From NCBI RefSeq assembly GCF_937952055.1, contig NZ_CALFYO010000009.1:1-64000 (forward strand): a stretch of DNA of 64,000 nucleotides, given 5' to 3'. The notes beneath the pieces were generated by a model. The model was not told where the DNA came from and did no database searches. It saw nothing but the letters and a program-made list of their open reading frames with translations. Source of the stretch: an uncultured Piscinibacter sp. (GTDB lineage Bacteria; Pseudomonadota; Gammaproteobacteria; Burkholderiales; Burkholderiaceae_C). Position numbers and translations under genes: made by a program. Positions 24,544-33,554 of this stretch are shown here, in pieces. Numbering within the stretch: the first letter of the stretch is position 1; each line of letters opens with the position of its first letter.

Positions 24544-27356
24544 ACAAGCCCGTCGACTTCATCGAGTTTTCGCTCAACGGCAAGACGGTCGCCGCCGCTC
24601 CGGGCGAGACCATCCTGCAGACCGCCAAGCGCTCCGGGGTGCGCATTCCGCACCTGTGCGCGAAGGAGGGACTGGAGCCGGCGGGCAACTGCCGTGCCTG
24701 CGTGGTGGAAGTGAAGGGCGAGCGCACGCTGGCCCCGTCGTGCTGCCGCACGCCGACACCGGGCATGGCGGTGGACAGCGCCAGCCCGCGAGCGGTGGCG
24801 GCGCAGACCATGGTGCTGGAGCTGCTGGTCAGCGATGCCGGCCGAGCCAGCGCCGAGCACTCGCACGATTCCGAGCTGCTGTTCTGGGCCGACAAGTGGA
24901 AGGCGCCGCGCGGCCGCCTGCCCGAGCGCGAGACGATCGCGGCCGATGCCTCGCATCCCGCCTTTGAGGTCAACCTCGACGCCTGCATCCAGTGCACGCG
25001 CTGCATCCGCGCCTGCCGCGACATCCAGGTCAACGACGTGCTGGGGCTGTCGCATCGTGGCTCGCACGCGAAGATCGTGTTCGACCAGGACGACGCCGTC
25101 GTCGCCTCGAGCTGCGTGGCCTGCGGCGAATGCGTGCAGGCCTGCCCGACCGGCGCGCTGATGCCGGCGCGCGGCGCGGGCCTGGCGAAGATCGACCGCG
25201 AGGTCGAGTCCGTGTGTCCGTACTGCGGCGTCGGCTGCCAGCTGACGATGCACGTCGGACGCGACGAGAAGGGGGCCGAGAAGGTGCACTACGTCACCGG
25301 CCGCGACGGCCCGGCCAACCACGGCCGGCTGTGCGTCAAGGGCCGCTTCGGCTTCGACTACATCCACAACGAGCGACGCCTGACCGCGCCGCTGGTGCGC
25401 CGCGAGGGCGTGGCCAAGGACCCGGCCCACATCGAGCGCTTCAAGCGCGGCGAACTGCCCCTGTCGGCGTTGTTCCGCGAGACGAGCTGGGAGGATGCGC
25501 TGGACCTCGCCGCCGGCGGCCTGGCGCGCATCCGCGACGCCACGCCGGCCGGTCAGCCCAGCCGCCTGGCCGGCTTCGGCTCGGCCAAGGGCAGCAACGA
25601 GGAGGCCTACCTGTTCCAGAAGCTGGTGCGCACCGGCCTGCGCACGCACAACGTCGACCACTGCACCAGGCTGTGTCATGCCAGTTCGGTGGCGGCGCTG
25701 CTCGAAGGGCTGGGGTCGGGGGCCGTGTCCAACCCGGTGGAGGACGTCGCACAGGCGGATGTCATCCTGCTCATCGGTGCCAACCCGTCGTCCAACCACC
25801 CGGTGGCGGCGAGCTGGATGAAGAACGCCGTCCAGCGCGGCGCCCGGCTCATCCTGGCCGATCCCCGCGCAACACCGATGGCGCGCTTCGCCACCTGGCA
25901 CCTGGCCTTCCGCCCGGACACCGACGTGGCGCTGCTCACCGGCCTGCTGCACGTGATCGTCGCAGAGGGCCTGGTCGACGAGGCTTTCGTCGCCGCGCGC
26001 GTCAACGGCTACGAGGCGGTGAAGGCAGCGGTGGCCGAGGCGACGCCGGAGCGCATGGCCGAGATCTGCGGCATCCCGGCCGAGACCCTGCGCGAGGTGG
26101 CGCGCGCCTTTGCCACCTCGAAGGCGTCGATCATCCTGTGGGGCATGGGTGTCAGCCAGCACGTGCACGGCACCGACAACGCGCGCTGCCTGATCGCGCT
26201 GTCGCTGCTCACCGGCCAAATCGGCCGTCCCGGCACGGGACTGCACCCGCTGCGCGGCCAGAACAACGTGCAGGGCGCCAGCGACGCCGGCCTGATTCCG
26301 ATGATGTATCCGAACTACCAGCACGTGGCGCGCGACGGCGCGCAGGCGCAGTTCAAGGCGCTGTGGGGCACCCCGCTGGGTGGGCAGCCCGGCCTCACGG
26401 TGGTGGAGATCATGAGGGAGGCCGCCGCCGGCCGCATCACCGGCATGTACGTCGAGGGCGAGAACCCGGCGATGAGCGACCCCGACCTCGACCATGCGCG
26501 CGCCGCGATGGCCAGGCTCGAGCACCTCGTCGTGCAGGACATCTTCGCCACCGAGACGGCGATCCTCGCCGACGTGGTGCTGCCCGCATCGGCCTTCGCC
26601 GAGAAGTGGGGCAGCGTCACCAACACCGACCGGTTGATCCAGATCGGCCGCCCGGCGCTGAACCCGCCGGGCCAGGCGCGCCAGGACCTGTGGGCGATCG
26701 AGCGGATCGGCCGCCGGCTCGGCCTGCCCTGGGACTACTGGCGTGACGAGGATGGCGACGGCCACGCCGCCGCCGAGGCGCCGGTCGCACGCGTGTACGA
26801 GGAAATGCGCACGGTGATGGAGCCGCTGGCCGGCGTGCCCTGGAGCCGCCTGGTGCGCGAGGACGCGGTGGTCACCCCCGCCGAGCGCGAGGACCAACCT
26901 GGCCATGCGGTGGTCTTCATCGACCGCTTCCCGACACCGGACGGCCGGGCGACCCTGGTGCCGGCACGCTTCGTCGCCGGCCCCGAGCAGCCCGACGCCG
27001 AGTTTCCCTTCGTGATCTCCACCGGCCGCGTGCTCGAACACTGGCACACCGGCGCGATGACGCGTCACGCCGGCGTGCTCGACGCGCTGGCGCCGGTGGC
27101 CACGATCAGCATCCATCCCGACGACGCGCAGCGCGTCGGCGTGGCGCATGGCGGGGCGCTTCGCGTCGAATCGCACCACGGTGCGATCGAGGGAGTGGCC
27201 GAGGTGACGCGCGCCGTCAATCCAGGCCACCTGTTCGTGCCGTTTGCGTACTGGGAGGCGGCGGCCAACCGGCTCACGGGGTCGGCGCTCGATCCGTTCG
27301 GCAAGATTCCCGGCTTCAAAGTCACGGCGGTGCGGGCGTTCGCGGTGTCCGGCTGA
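24540..27356 (+). CDS. fdsA: Formate dehydrogenase catalytic (alpha) subunit
   Basis: This 938-residue molybdo/tungsto-pterin enzyme oxidises formate to CO2. The N-terminal [2Fe-2S] domain includes C40, C51 and C54. Two [4Fe-4S] clusters of ferredoxin type follow (CIQCTRCIRAC at 149-159, CVACGECVQAC at 192-202). The MopB cluster has VCPYCGVGC near 225. The probable metal ligand is C379 in HCTRLCHASS, so it is a Cys form, not selenocysteine. The start at 24540 overlaps the beta-subunit stop (ATGA). No fdsC/fdhD-type sulphurase or fdsD gene follows; these must lie elsewhere. Soluble and cytoplasmic. Confidence 0.93.
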   Translation: MNKPVDFIEFSLNGKTVAAAPGETILQTAKRSGVRIPHLCAKEGLEPAGNCRACVVEVKGERTLAPSCCRTPTPGMAVDSASPRAVAAQTMVLELLVSDAGRASAEHSHDSELLFWADKWKAPRGRLPERETIAADASHPAFEVNLDACIQCTRCIRACRDIQVNDVLGLSHRGSHAKIVFDQDDAVVASSCVACGECVQACPTGALMPARGAGLAKIDREVESVCPYCGVGCQLTMHVGRDEKGAEKVHYVTGRDGPANHGRLCVKGRFGFDYIHNERRLTAPLVRREGVAKDPAHIERFKRGELPLSALFRETSWEDALDLAAGGLARIRDATPAGQPSRLAGFGSAKGSNEEAYLFQKLVRTGLRTHNVDHCTRLCHASSVAALLEGLGSGAVSNPVEDVAQADVILLIGANPSSNHPVAASWMKNAVQRGARLILADPRATPMARFATWHLAFRPDTDVALLTGLLHVIVAEGLVDEAFVAARVNGYEAVKAAVAEATPERMAEICGIPAETLREVARAFATSKASIILWGMGVSQHVHGTDNARCLIALSLLTGQIGRPGTGLHPLRGQNNVQGASDAGLIPMMYPNYQHVARDGAQAQFKALWGTPLGGQPGLTVVEIMREAAAGRITGMYVEGENPAMSDPDLDHARAAMARLEHLVVQDIFATETAILADVVLPASAFAEKWGSVTNTDRLIQIGRPALNPPGQARQDLWAIERIGRRLGLPWDYWRDEDGDGHAAAEAPVARVYEEMRTVMEPLAGVPWSRLVREDAVVTPAEREDQPGHAVVFIDRFPTPDGRATLVPARFVAGPEQPDAEFPFVISTGRVLEHWHTGAMTRHAGVLDALAPVATISIHPDDAQRVGVAHGGALRVESHHGAIEGVAEVTRAVNPGHLFVPFAYWEAAANRLTGSALDPFGKIPGFKVTAVRAFAVSG

Positions 27357-27401
27357 GTTGGGGGGATCGGGGCGCGCCACTCTCCGGGGCATACTCGCCG
27401 G

Positions 27402-29585
27402 ATGTACGAAGCGCACTTCGGGATCAGCGGTCCGCCGTTCCAACTCAGCCCCGACCCGAGTTTCTACTTCGACAGCCAGGGCCACCACGAAGCCCTGACC
27501 ATCCTGCGTCGGGGCCTCGATCAGCCCTCGGGCTTCGTCGTCGTCAGCGGCGAGATCGGGGCCGGCAAGACCACGCTGGTGCGCACGCTGCTCGCCGAGC
27601 TGGACTCGGTGGGCCTTGCCGTGGGGCAGGTGTTGACCACGCAGCTCGACGACACCGAGCTGCTGCGCGCGATCTCGCTGGCCTTCGGCATCACGGCCGA
27701 TGCGACGACGCCGGACGGCCTGTACGAGGCGCTGCAGGCCTTCCTCATCGCGCTGGCCAGGGAAGGCCGGCGTGCGGTGCTGATCATCGACGAGGCGCAG
27801 AACCTGCATACCAGCGCCCTCCAGTGGCTGGTGCAGCTGGAGAAGGGGCACTCGCCGACCCGCGTGCCGCTGAAGATCTGCCTCGTCGGGCAGCCCGAGC
27901 TGCGCGAGCGGGTCGCGTCGGGCGAACTGATCGCGCTGCGCGAGCGCATCAGCGCGCAGTGCCACCTCGGGCCGCTGGGCGCCGGCGAGACCGGCGCCTA
28001 CATCCGCCACCGGCTGGCCAAGGTCGGCTGGACGGGCACCCCGAGCTTCGAAGCCGGCGCGTTCGAGGAAATCCACCGGTGGACCGGCGGCATTCCGCGA
28101 CGCATCAACCTGCTGTGCAACCGGCTGATGCTGTCACGCTTCCTCGCTGCGCAGACGTCGATCGATGCGGCAGCGGTGTCCGAGACCGCGCGCGACCTGC
28201 GCGCCGAGATCGGCGACACCTCGCCGCCACCGCCGCCGGTGGCGGCGCTGCCCGTCCTGCAGGATGCCGTGGAGGCCGTTCCCGAGGCAACGAGCGCGCC
28301 TGCGGAGCCGGCACCGGCGCTGCCGCCCGACCCTCCCGTGGCATCGGCCGCGGAGGTCGATGTCGATGTCGAACTGCTGGGCGCCGCCGAGGCGCCGCCG
28401 CCGACGCTGCCCACGCTTCGCGGCGGGAACGAGTCGCGCCCGCTGCTGTGCGTGGTGGGCGGGCAGGGCGAGCATGTCAAGGCCGCGGCACTGATGCACG
28501 CGATGGCAGGCCGGCCCGAGCTGCCGGTCACGCTGCTGGTGCGCTGCTACGCCAACAGTGCCTTCGAGCGCCACCGCGACATGTTTTCCGGTCTCGACGT
28601 TGCCGGCCGCCTGGTCAGCCTGGGCATCGCCGGCGGCACCTATGCCGGCCGTGCCGCCGAACTGATGAAGCGATTCGAGTTCGTCGTCGATCATTGCCAG
28701 CCGGCCGCCGTGATCGTCTTCGACGGCAGCGACGCCGCGCTGTCCTGCGGCCTGGTCGCCAGTCGCAAGGGCCTGCCGGTGCTGCACGTCGGCGCGGGGC
28801 TGCGCAGTGGCACCTCCTCGGACGCCGCCGACATCACGCGGCGGCTGGCCGACCAGCTCTCCGACGTGCTCTACACCACCGAGGCGCAGGCCGACCAGCA
28901 ACTGGCGCAAGAAGGCGTGACCTCCGACCGCATCCGTTTCGTCGGCAACACGCTGGCCGACGCGCTGCAGATCGCGCTGCGCTCCCGGCTTGCCGAGCCG
29001 AACCCGCGCGAGCGCCTCGGCCTGCCCGCGAACCTGCTGTCCGACCGCAACGGCTACGGCGTGGTCGTGCTCGACGGCATGCCCAATGTCGGCGACCGGC
29101 AGGTGCTGTCGGAACTGATCTCCATCCTGCGCGCGGTGGCGCACGACGTGCCGCTGGTCTGGCCGATGCACACGCGCACCCGCGAGCAGCTCGCGCGCTT
29201 CAAGCTCGATGCCATCGTCGCCAGCGAGCGCATCGCCACCTTGCCCTCGCAGGGCTACCCCTCGCTGGTGCAGCTGATGTCCAACGCGACCTGCGTGCTC
29301 ACCGATTCGTGGAACGTGCAGGAAGAGGCGACGATGCTCTCGATTCCCTGCCTGACCATCGGCATGGGTCAGGAGCGCGCCCTGACCGCCACGGTGGGCT
29401 CCAACCTGGTGGTCGGGCGAAACAAGGCACTGGCGACGCGCGCGGTGTGGGACTGCATCTTCAACGGTGGCAGGCGAGGTCGCGTGCCCGAGCTCTGGGA
29501 CGGCCATGCGGCGGACCGCATCGCCGATCACATGGTCGGCTTCCTCGCGGCGCGCCGCAAGTCGCGCGCCGGCGTCACGGCCTGA
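27402..29585 (+). CDS. Fusion: XrtA-type ExeA/AAA ATPase + WecB-like 2-epimerase domain
   Basis: This 727-residue protein joins two usually separate modules. Residues 1-270 form an ExeA-like AAA ATPase of the XrtA-associated type, with Walker A SGEIGAGKTT at 49-58 and Walker B AVLIIDEAQ at 125-133. A Pro/Ala-rich linker (about 272-343) leads to a UDP-GlcNAc 2-epimerase-like GT-B region. There, HVGAGLRSG has glycine where WecB has a catalytic Glu, and the usual PEE segment reads SSDAAD. H in WPMHTRT and the TDSWNVQEEA segment remain. The epimerase part may be a sugar-nucleotide sensor. ORF phase is continuous across the linker. It links this locus to the glycan genes 7 kb away. Confidence 0.87.
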   Translation: MYEAHFGISGPPFQLSPDPSFYFDSQGHHEALTILRRGLDQPSGFVVVSGEIGAGKTTLVRTLLAELDSVGLAVGQVLTTQLDDTELLRAISLAFGITADATTPDGLYEALQAFLIALAREGRRAVLIIDEAQNLHTSALQWLVQLEKGHSPTRVPLKICLVGQPELRERVASGELIALRERISAQCHLGPLGAGETGAYIRHRLAKVGWTGTPSFEAGAFEEIHRWTGGIPRRINLLCNRLMLSRFLAAQTSIDAAAVSETARDLRAEIGDTSPPPPPVAALPVLQDAVEAVPEATSAPAEPAPALPPDPPVASAAEVDVDVELLGAAEAPPPTLPTLRGGNESRPLLCVVGGQGEHVKAAALMHAMAGRPELPVTLLVRCYANSAFERHRDMFSGLDVAGRLVSLGIAGGTYAGRAAELMKRFEFVVDHCQPAAVIVFDGSDAALSCGLVASRKGLPVLHVGAGLRSGTSSDAADITRRLADQLSDVLYTTEAQADQQLAQEGVTSDRIRFVGNTLADALQIALRSRLAEPNPRERLGLPANLLSDRNGYGVVVLDGMPNVGDRQVLSELISILRAVAHDVPLVWPMHTRTREQLARFKLDAIVASERIATLPSQGYPSLVQLMSNATCVLTDSWNVQEEATMLSIPCLTIGMGQERALTATVGSNLVVGRNKALATRAVWDCIFNGGRRGRVPELWDGHAADRIADHMVGFLAARRKSRAGVTA

Positions 29586-30462
29586 GCGTCGCCGCCGCCC
29601 GCGGTGCGAGCACACCGGTGGCCAGCGCCGTGCCGAGCAGGATCACGCCGCACCCGACCGCCATCGCCGCCGTCAACGGCTCGGCGAGGAACAGCCAGCC
29701 CCACAGCACGGCGAACGCCGGAATCAGGAAGGTGACGGCAATGGCGTTCGCCGGGCCCACATGGGCGATGAGCCGGAAGTACATCAGGTAGGCCAGGCCG
29801 GTGCACAGCAATGCCAGCAGCGCCACCATCGTCCAGGCGCGCGCCGAGGGCATTTCGGCCGGCCACCACCACAGTGCCGGGAGTGCCAGCAGCAGTGCGG
29901 CCGAGAGCTGGCTGCCGGCGGCCACCGCCATCGGCGCGACGCCCTGCAGTCGCTTCTTCGTGTAGTTCGCCGACAGGCCATAGAGCAGCGCGGCTGCCAG
30001 GCAGGCGACGATCGCCCAGCCCGAGCCGCCCGGCCTGAACGAGGCCTTTTCCCACGCCAGCCCGATCACGCCGGCGAAGCCGATCGCCAGGCCCAGCACG
30101 CGTGCCGGCGTCGGCCGGTCGCGCAGCCACAGCCAGCCGATCATCGCGCCGAACAGCGGTGAGGAGGCATTGAAGATCGACGACAGGCCGGCGCTGATCG
30201 ACAGCGCAGCGTAGCTGAAGCACAGGAAGGGCAGCGCCGAGTTGGTGACGCCGACGACGAAGATGCTGCGCCAGTGGCGGCGCAGCTCGCCGACCTGGCC
30301 GTGCCAGTGCAGCAGCGGCAGCAGCACCAGCGCCGCGCCGGCGACGCGCACGGCGGACAGTGCCACCGGACCGAACTCGCCCGCGCCCAGGCGCATGAAG
30401 AGGAACGAGGCGCCCCAGATCGCCGCGAGCGCGACCAGTTCGCCGAGGTCGGTGCCCTTCAT
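29575..30462 (-). CDS. DMT-superfamily (EamA) transporter
   Basis: This 295-residue integral membrane protein has about ten hydrophobic helices in two EamA repeats, the layout of drug/metabolite exporters of the RhaT/EamA family. The start at ATG 30462 overlaps the ogt stop (ATGA), placing it in the alkylation-repair operon. Its last 11 bases overlap the convergent ATPase-epimerase gene. Substrate is not predictable. Co-transcription with DNA-repair genes may be incidental. Confidence 0.85.
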   Translation of the reverse strand: MKGTDLGELVALAAIWGASFLFMRLGAGEFGPVALSAVRVAGAALVLLPLLHWHGQVGELRRHWRSIFVVGVTNSALPFLCFSYAALSISAGLSSIFNASSPLFGAMIGWLWLRDRPTPARVLGLAIGFAGVIGLAWEKASFRPGGSGWAIVACLAAALLYGLSANYTKKRLQGVAPMAVAAGSQLSAALLLALPALWWWPAEMPSARAWTMVALLALLCTGLAYLMYFRLIAHVGPANAIAVTFLIPAFAVLWGWLFLAEPLTAAMAVGCGVILLGTALATGVLAPRAAATLRP

Positions 30463-30968
30463 GCGCGCGACTCCAGCGCGAGCAACGAGCGCTTGCGCGG
30501 CAGGCCGCCAGCGTAGCCGGTCAGCGAGCCGTCGCCGCCGATCACCCGGTGGCAGGGCACGACCAGCGAGGCCGGGTTGCGCCCGATGGCGGCGCCCACG
30601 GCGCGCACGGCCCGCGGGGCGCCGATCGTGCGCGCCAGTTCGGCGTAACTGCAGGTACGGCCGGCGGGGATGCGCCTCAGCGCCTGCCACACGGAGCACT
30701 GGAAGGGCGTGCCCTGCAGGTCCAGCGGCAGGTCGAAGGACGAGGCCTCGCCCGCGAAGTAGCGCCTCAGCTGCTGCGCCGCTTCGTGCAGCAGCGTGTC
30801 GTCGGGGCGCAGCGGCGCGTGCAACTCGCCCGGATGGTGCTTCTGGCCCTCGAACCACAGACCGGCCAGACCCTTCGCCGTGCGCGCCAGGCGCATGGCG
30901 CCGAGCGGGGTGTCGACGAGGGCCTGCGCCGTGCAGACGGCGTTCAAGGTGGCGTTCAGCGTGCTCAT
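30459..30968 (-). CDS. ogt: Methylated-DNA--[protein]-cysteine methyltransferase
   Basis: This 169-residue suicide alkyltransferase has the acceptor cysteine in the invariant PCHRVI motif (about 137-142), preceded by GRNP and followed by GYAGG. It removes O6-alkyl groups from guanine. The start ATG at 30968 overlaps the Ada/AlkA stop and the stop overlaps the transporter start, so all three genes are coupled. Length is normal for Ogt without the Ada N-domain, which is carried by the upstream gene product. Confidence 0.93.
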   Translation of the reverse strand: MSTLNATLNAVCTAQALVDTPLGAMRLARTAKGLAGLWFEGQKHHPGELHAPLRPDDTLLHEAAQQLRRYFAGEASSFDLPLDLQGTPFQCSVWQALRRIPAGRTCSYAELARTIGAPRAVRAVGAAIGRNPASLVVPCHRVIGGDGSLTGYAGGLPRKRSLLALESRA

Positions 30969-32452
30969 CGGGGGATCTCCAGGCTGTTCCACAGTCGCAG
31001 CACCGCGTAGGCCCGCCAGGGCCGCCAGGCCTGCGCCTGCGCGTGCGCGTCGCGCTGGCTGGCGGTCCCGAAGCGCGCGTGCATCGCCTTCAGCACCGCC
31101 ACGTCGTTCGGTGGGAAGGCGTCGGGCCAGCCGAACGCGCGCATCGCGATGTAGTGCGCCGTCCACGGACCGATGCCGGGCAGCTCGCACAGTGCGGCGA
31201 TGAAGTCGTCCGGGTCGGTGGCCGGCGACATCAGCGTCTCCAGGCCCGGCCAGGCATCGGCCAGCGCGATCAGCGCGCCGGCCCGCTGGCGGACGATGCC
31301 GAGCGCCGCGATTTCGGCCAGAGGGGCGGCCGCCAGCACCTCGGGTTGAGGAAACTGCCGCGCCAGCGACGGCCAGGGCGTGGCCAGCGGCGTGCCGAAG
31401 CGCTCGACGACACGCCGTGCCAGCGTGCGAGCTGCTGCCACGCTGACTTGCTGTCCGAGCACGGCGCGCACGGCGAGCTCGAGCGCATCCAGGCTGCCGG
31501 GCAGGCGGATGCCCGCAGCGCCCGGCAAGGAGATCAACGCGGCGTCGATGCTCGCCGGCGAGGCGTCGAGGTCGAGCCAATGCCGCGCGGCGGCGACCAT
31601 GCGCGCGCTGCTTGCGGCCAGCGCAGGCGCGAAGCGCAGCTGCACGCGGTCGCGCTCGAGCTCGAAGCGGGCCTCCACCCAGCCGGGCGCCTCGGCGAGG
31701 CAGCCGGCGCGCAGCGTGCGCCGGATCGACACGCCGTCGACCTCCTCGATGCCGGGAATCGCCCGCTGCGCCACGAAGCGCAGCAGCGCGGCGTGGTCGA
31801 ACGGCGCGCGGTAGGCGAGCGTGAGCGTCACGGCGTCGGGCGCCTCGCCGCTGCGCGGCGCCTCGTCGGCCGCGCCACGCAGCCGGCTCGGGCTCATGCG
31901 GTACTGCTCGGCGAACGCCGCGTTGAACCGGCGCAAGCTGCGAAAACCGCTGGCCAGTGCGACCTGCGCGACCGGCATCGTGGTGTCGGTGAGCAACTGC
32001 TTGGCGAGCAGCAGGCGGCGCGTCTGCAGGTACTGCATCGGCGTCACCCCCTGCTCGGCGGCGAAGATGCGCCGCAGGTGCCGGTCGCTGACGCCGAGCC
32101 GGCCCGCCAGCGCGGCGAGCGACGCCGCCTCGCCGCTGGCGGCCTGCATGTTCAGCTCCAGCGCGGCCTGGCGCGCGAGCGTGCGCGACGCATCCATCAC
32201 GCTCCACGGCATGCCGGCGCCCGGCGCGATCTCGGGCCGGCACTTCAGGCAGGGGCGGAAGGACGCCGCTTCCGCCTGTGCCGGCGTCTCGAAGAAGCGG
32301 CAGTTGCGCCGCTGCGGCGTGCGCACGCGGCAGATCGGGCGGCAGTAGACGCCGGTGGAGGTCACGCCGACGAACAGGCGCCCGTCGAAGCGCGCATCGC
32401 GCGCCGCAAGGGCCTGGTAAGCGGCATCGGGGTCGAGCGTCATGACGGCCAT
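30965..32452 (-). CDS. Ada/AlkA fusion: methyl-sensing regulator and 3-methyladenine glycosylase
   Basis: This ~495-residue protein combines an Ada metal-binding domain (cysteines in GVYCRPICR and FRPCLKCRPE), an AraC-type double HTH (about 95-190) and an AlkA glycosylase. The HhH-GPD motif is LPGIGPWTA and the catalytic aspartate is in PPNDVAV. It senses methylphosphotriesters, activates the adaptive response and excises alkylated bases. Two in-frame ATGs (32452 and 32443) are equally possible starts. It heads the operon with ogt and the EamA transporter, a common AdaA-AlkA plus Ogt arrangement. Confidence 0.92.
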   Translation of the reverse strand: MAVMTLDPDAAYQALAARDARFDGRLFVGVTSTGVYCRPICRVRTPQRRNCRFFETPAQAEAASFRPCLKCRPEIAPGAGMPWSVMDASRTLARQAALELNMQAASGEAASLAALAGRLGVSDRHLRRIFAAEQGVTPMQYLQTRRLLLAKQLLTDTTMPVAQVALASGFRSLRRFNAAFAEQYRMSPSRLRGAADEAPRSGEAPDAVTLTLAYRAPFDHAALLRFVAQRAIPGIEEVDGVSIRRTLRAGCLAEAPGWVEARFELERDRVQLRFAPALAASSARMVAAARHWLDLDASPASIDAALISLPGAAGIRLPGSLDALELAVRAVLGQQVSVAAARTLARRVVERFGTPLATPWPSLARQFPQPEVLAAAPLAEIAALGIVRQRAGALIALADAWPGLETLMSPATDPDDFIAALCELPGIGPWTAHYIAMRAFGWPDAFPPNDVAVLKAMHARFGTASQRDAHAQAQAWRPWRAYAVLRLWNSLEIPR

Positions 32453-32518
32453 TATGGTCAGCGGCCGGCGTCGCGCTCGCCGTTTTCGGACATGCCGTTC
32501 GCCCGGCTCTGCCGCGCT

Positions 32519-32532
32519 GTCACCGAGGTGAC
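32519..32532. promoter_or_regulatory. Palindrome GTCACC-GA-GGTGAC upstream of the liv operon
   Basis: A perfect 6-2-6 palindrome lies in the 220-base gap between the divergent Ada/AlkA gene and the ABC importer operon. Short symmetric sites of this kind are typical operators for GntR, TetR or MarR regulators. No regulator gene is adjacent. The function as operator is inferred only from symmetry and location. Confidence 0.4.
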
Positions 32533-32672
32533 GGATGCCGGGTTTCCACGCTGACCTGCGGATTTGCCCTTCGCATACAACCCAACTGCTCGTCGGGAAA
32601 GCACCGGCACCGGGAACGATCGTGCTGTCCCCTTCGCGACAAGCGTCCGGACACCCCTTGCGGAGACAGGGC

Positions 32673-33548
32673 TTGCAGCTACTGCAGATCATCATCAGCG
32701 GCATCGCGCAGGGCTGCATCTACGGCCTGATCGCGCTGGGCTTCGTGCTGATCTACAAGGCGACCGAGACGGTGAATTTCGCGCAGGGCGAGCTGATGAT
32801 GCTCGGTGCGTTCTGCGGCCTCGGCCTGATGACGATGCTCGACTTCCCGTTCTGGCTGGCCGTGCTCAGCGCCATTGCCGCGATGGCGCTGTTCGGCATC
32901 GCGCTCGAGCGCGTCGTCGTGCGGCCCATCCTCGGCCAGCCGGCGTTCTCGATCGTCATGCTGACCATCGGCATCGGCTACGTGGCGCGCGGGCTGATCA
33001 CGATGATCCCGACCATCGGCACCGAGACGCACACGCTGCCCGTGCCCTACAAGGACCAGGCCTGGAAGCTCGGCGAACTGGTGCTCAACGTCGAGCAGCT
33101 CGTCGTCATCGCCGCCACCGCCATGCTCAGCGCGCTGCTGTACCTGATGTTCCGCTACAGCAAGCTCGGCATCGCGATGCAGGCCGCGTCGCAGAACCAG
33201 CTCGCGGCGTACTACATGGGCATCCCGGTGAAGCGCCTCAACGGGCTCGTGTGGGGCCTCGCCGCCGCGGTGGCGGCAGTCGCCGGCCTGCTGCTCGCGC
33301 CGATCACCTTCGTGCACGCGAACATGGGCTTCATCGGGTTGAAGGCCTTTCCGGCCGCGGTGGTCGGCGGCTTCGGCAGCCTGCCCGGTGCGATCGTCGG
33401 CGGGCTCGTGATCGGCCTGGTCGAGGCGCTGTCGGGCTTCTACCTGCCCGAAGGATTCAAGGACATCGCCGCCTACGTGGTCGTGCTGGTGATGCTGGTC
33501 GTGCGGCCCAACGGGTTGTTCGGCGAGAAGCTGCGCAAGAAGGTGTAG
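32673..33548 (+). CDS. livH: Branched-chain-type ABC transporter permease LivH
   Basis: This permease of about 291 residues has eight to nine membrane helices and the LivH block (YKATETVNFAQGELMMLG). The best start is TTG 32673, six bases after GGAGA; the frame is open further upstream but reads a hydrophilic leader. It pairs with LivM to form the channel of a HAAT-family importer. The four ABC genes are followed by an acyl-CoA ligase and a binding protein. The substrate is therefore more likely a carboxylic acid (aromatic or fatty) than an amino acid. Confidence 0.88.
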   Translation: MQLLQIIISGIAQGCIYGLIALGFVLIYKATETVNFAQGELMMLGAFCGLGLMTMLDFPFWLAVLSAIAAMALFGIALERVVVRPILGQPAFSIVMLTIGIGYVARGLITMIPTIGTETHTLPVPYKDQAWKLGELVLNVEQLVVIAATAMLSALLYLMFRYSKLGIAMQAASQNQLAAYYMGIPVKRLNGLVWGLAAAVAAVAGLLLAPITFVHANMGFIGLKAFPAAVVGGFGSLPGAIVGGLVIGLVEALSGFYLPEGFKDIAAYVVVLVMLVVRPNGLFGEKLRKKV

Positions 33549-33554
33549 GACGGC

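Noticed and set aside
24513..28076. Long minus-strand frame across formate dehydrogenase.
   Set aside because: Antisense shadow of fdsA; low-complexity His/Arg-rich translation with no domain.
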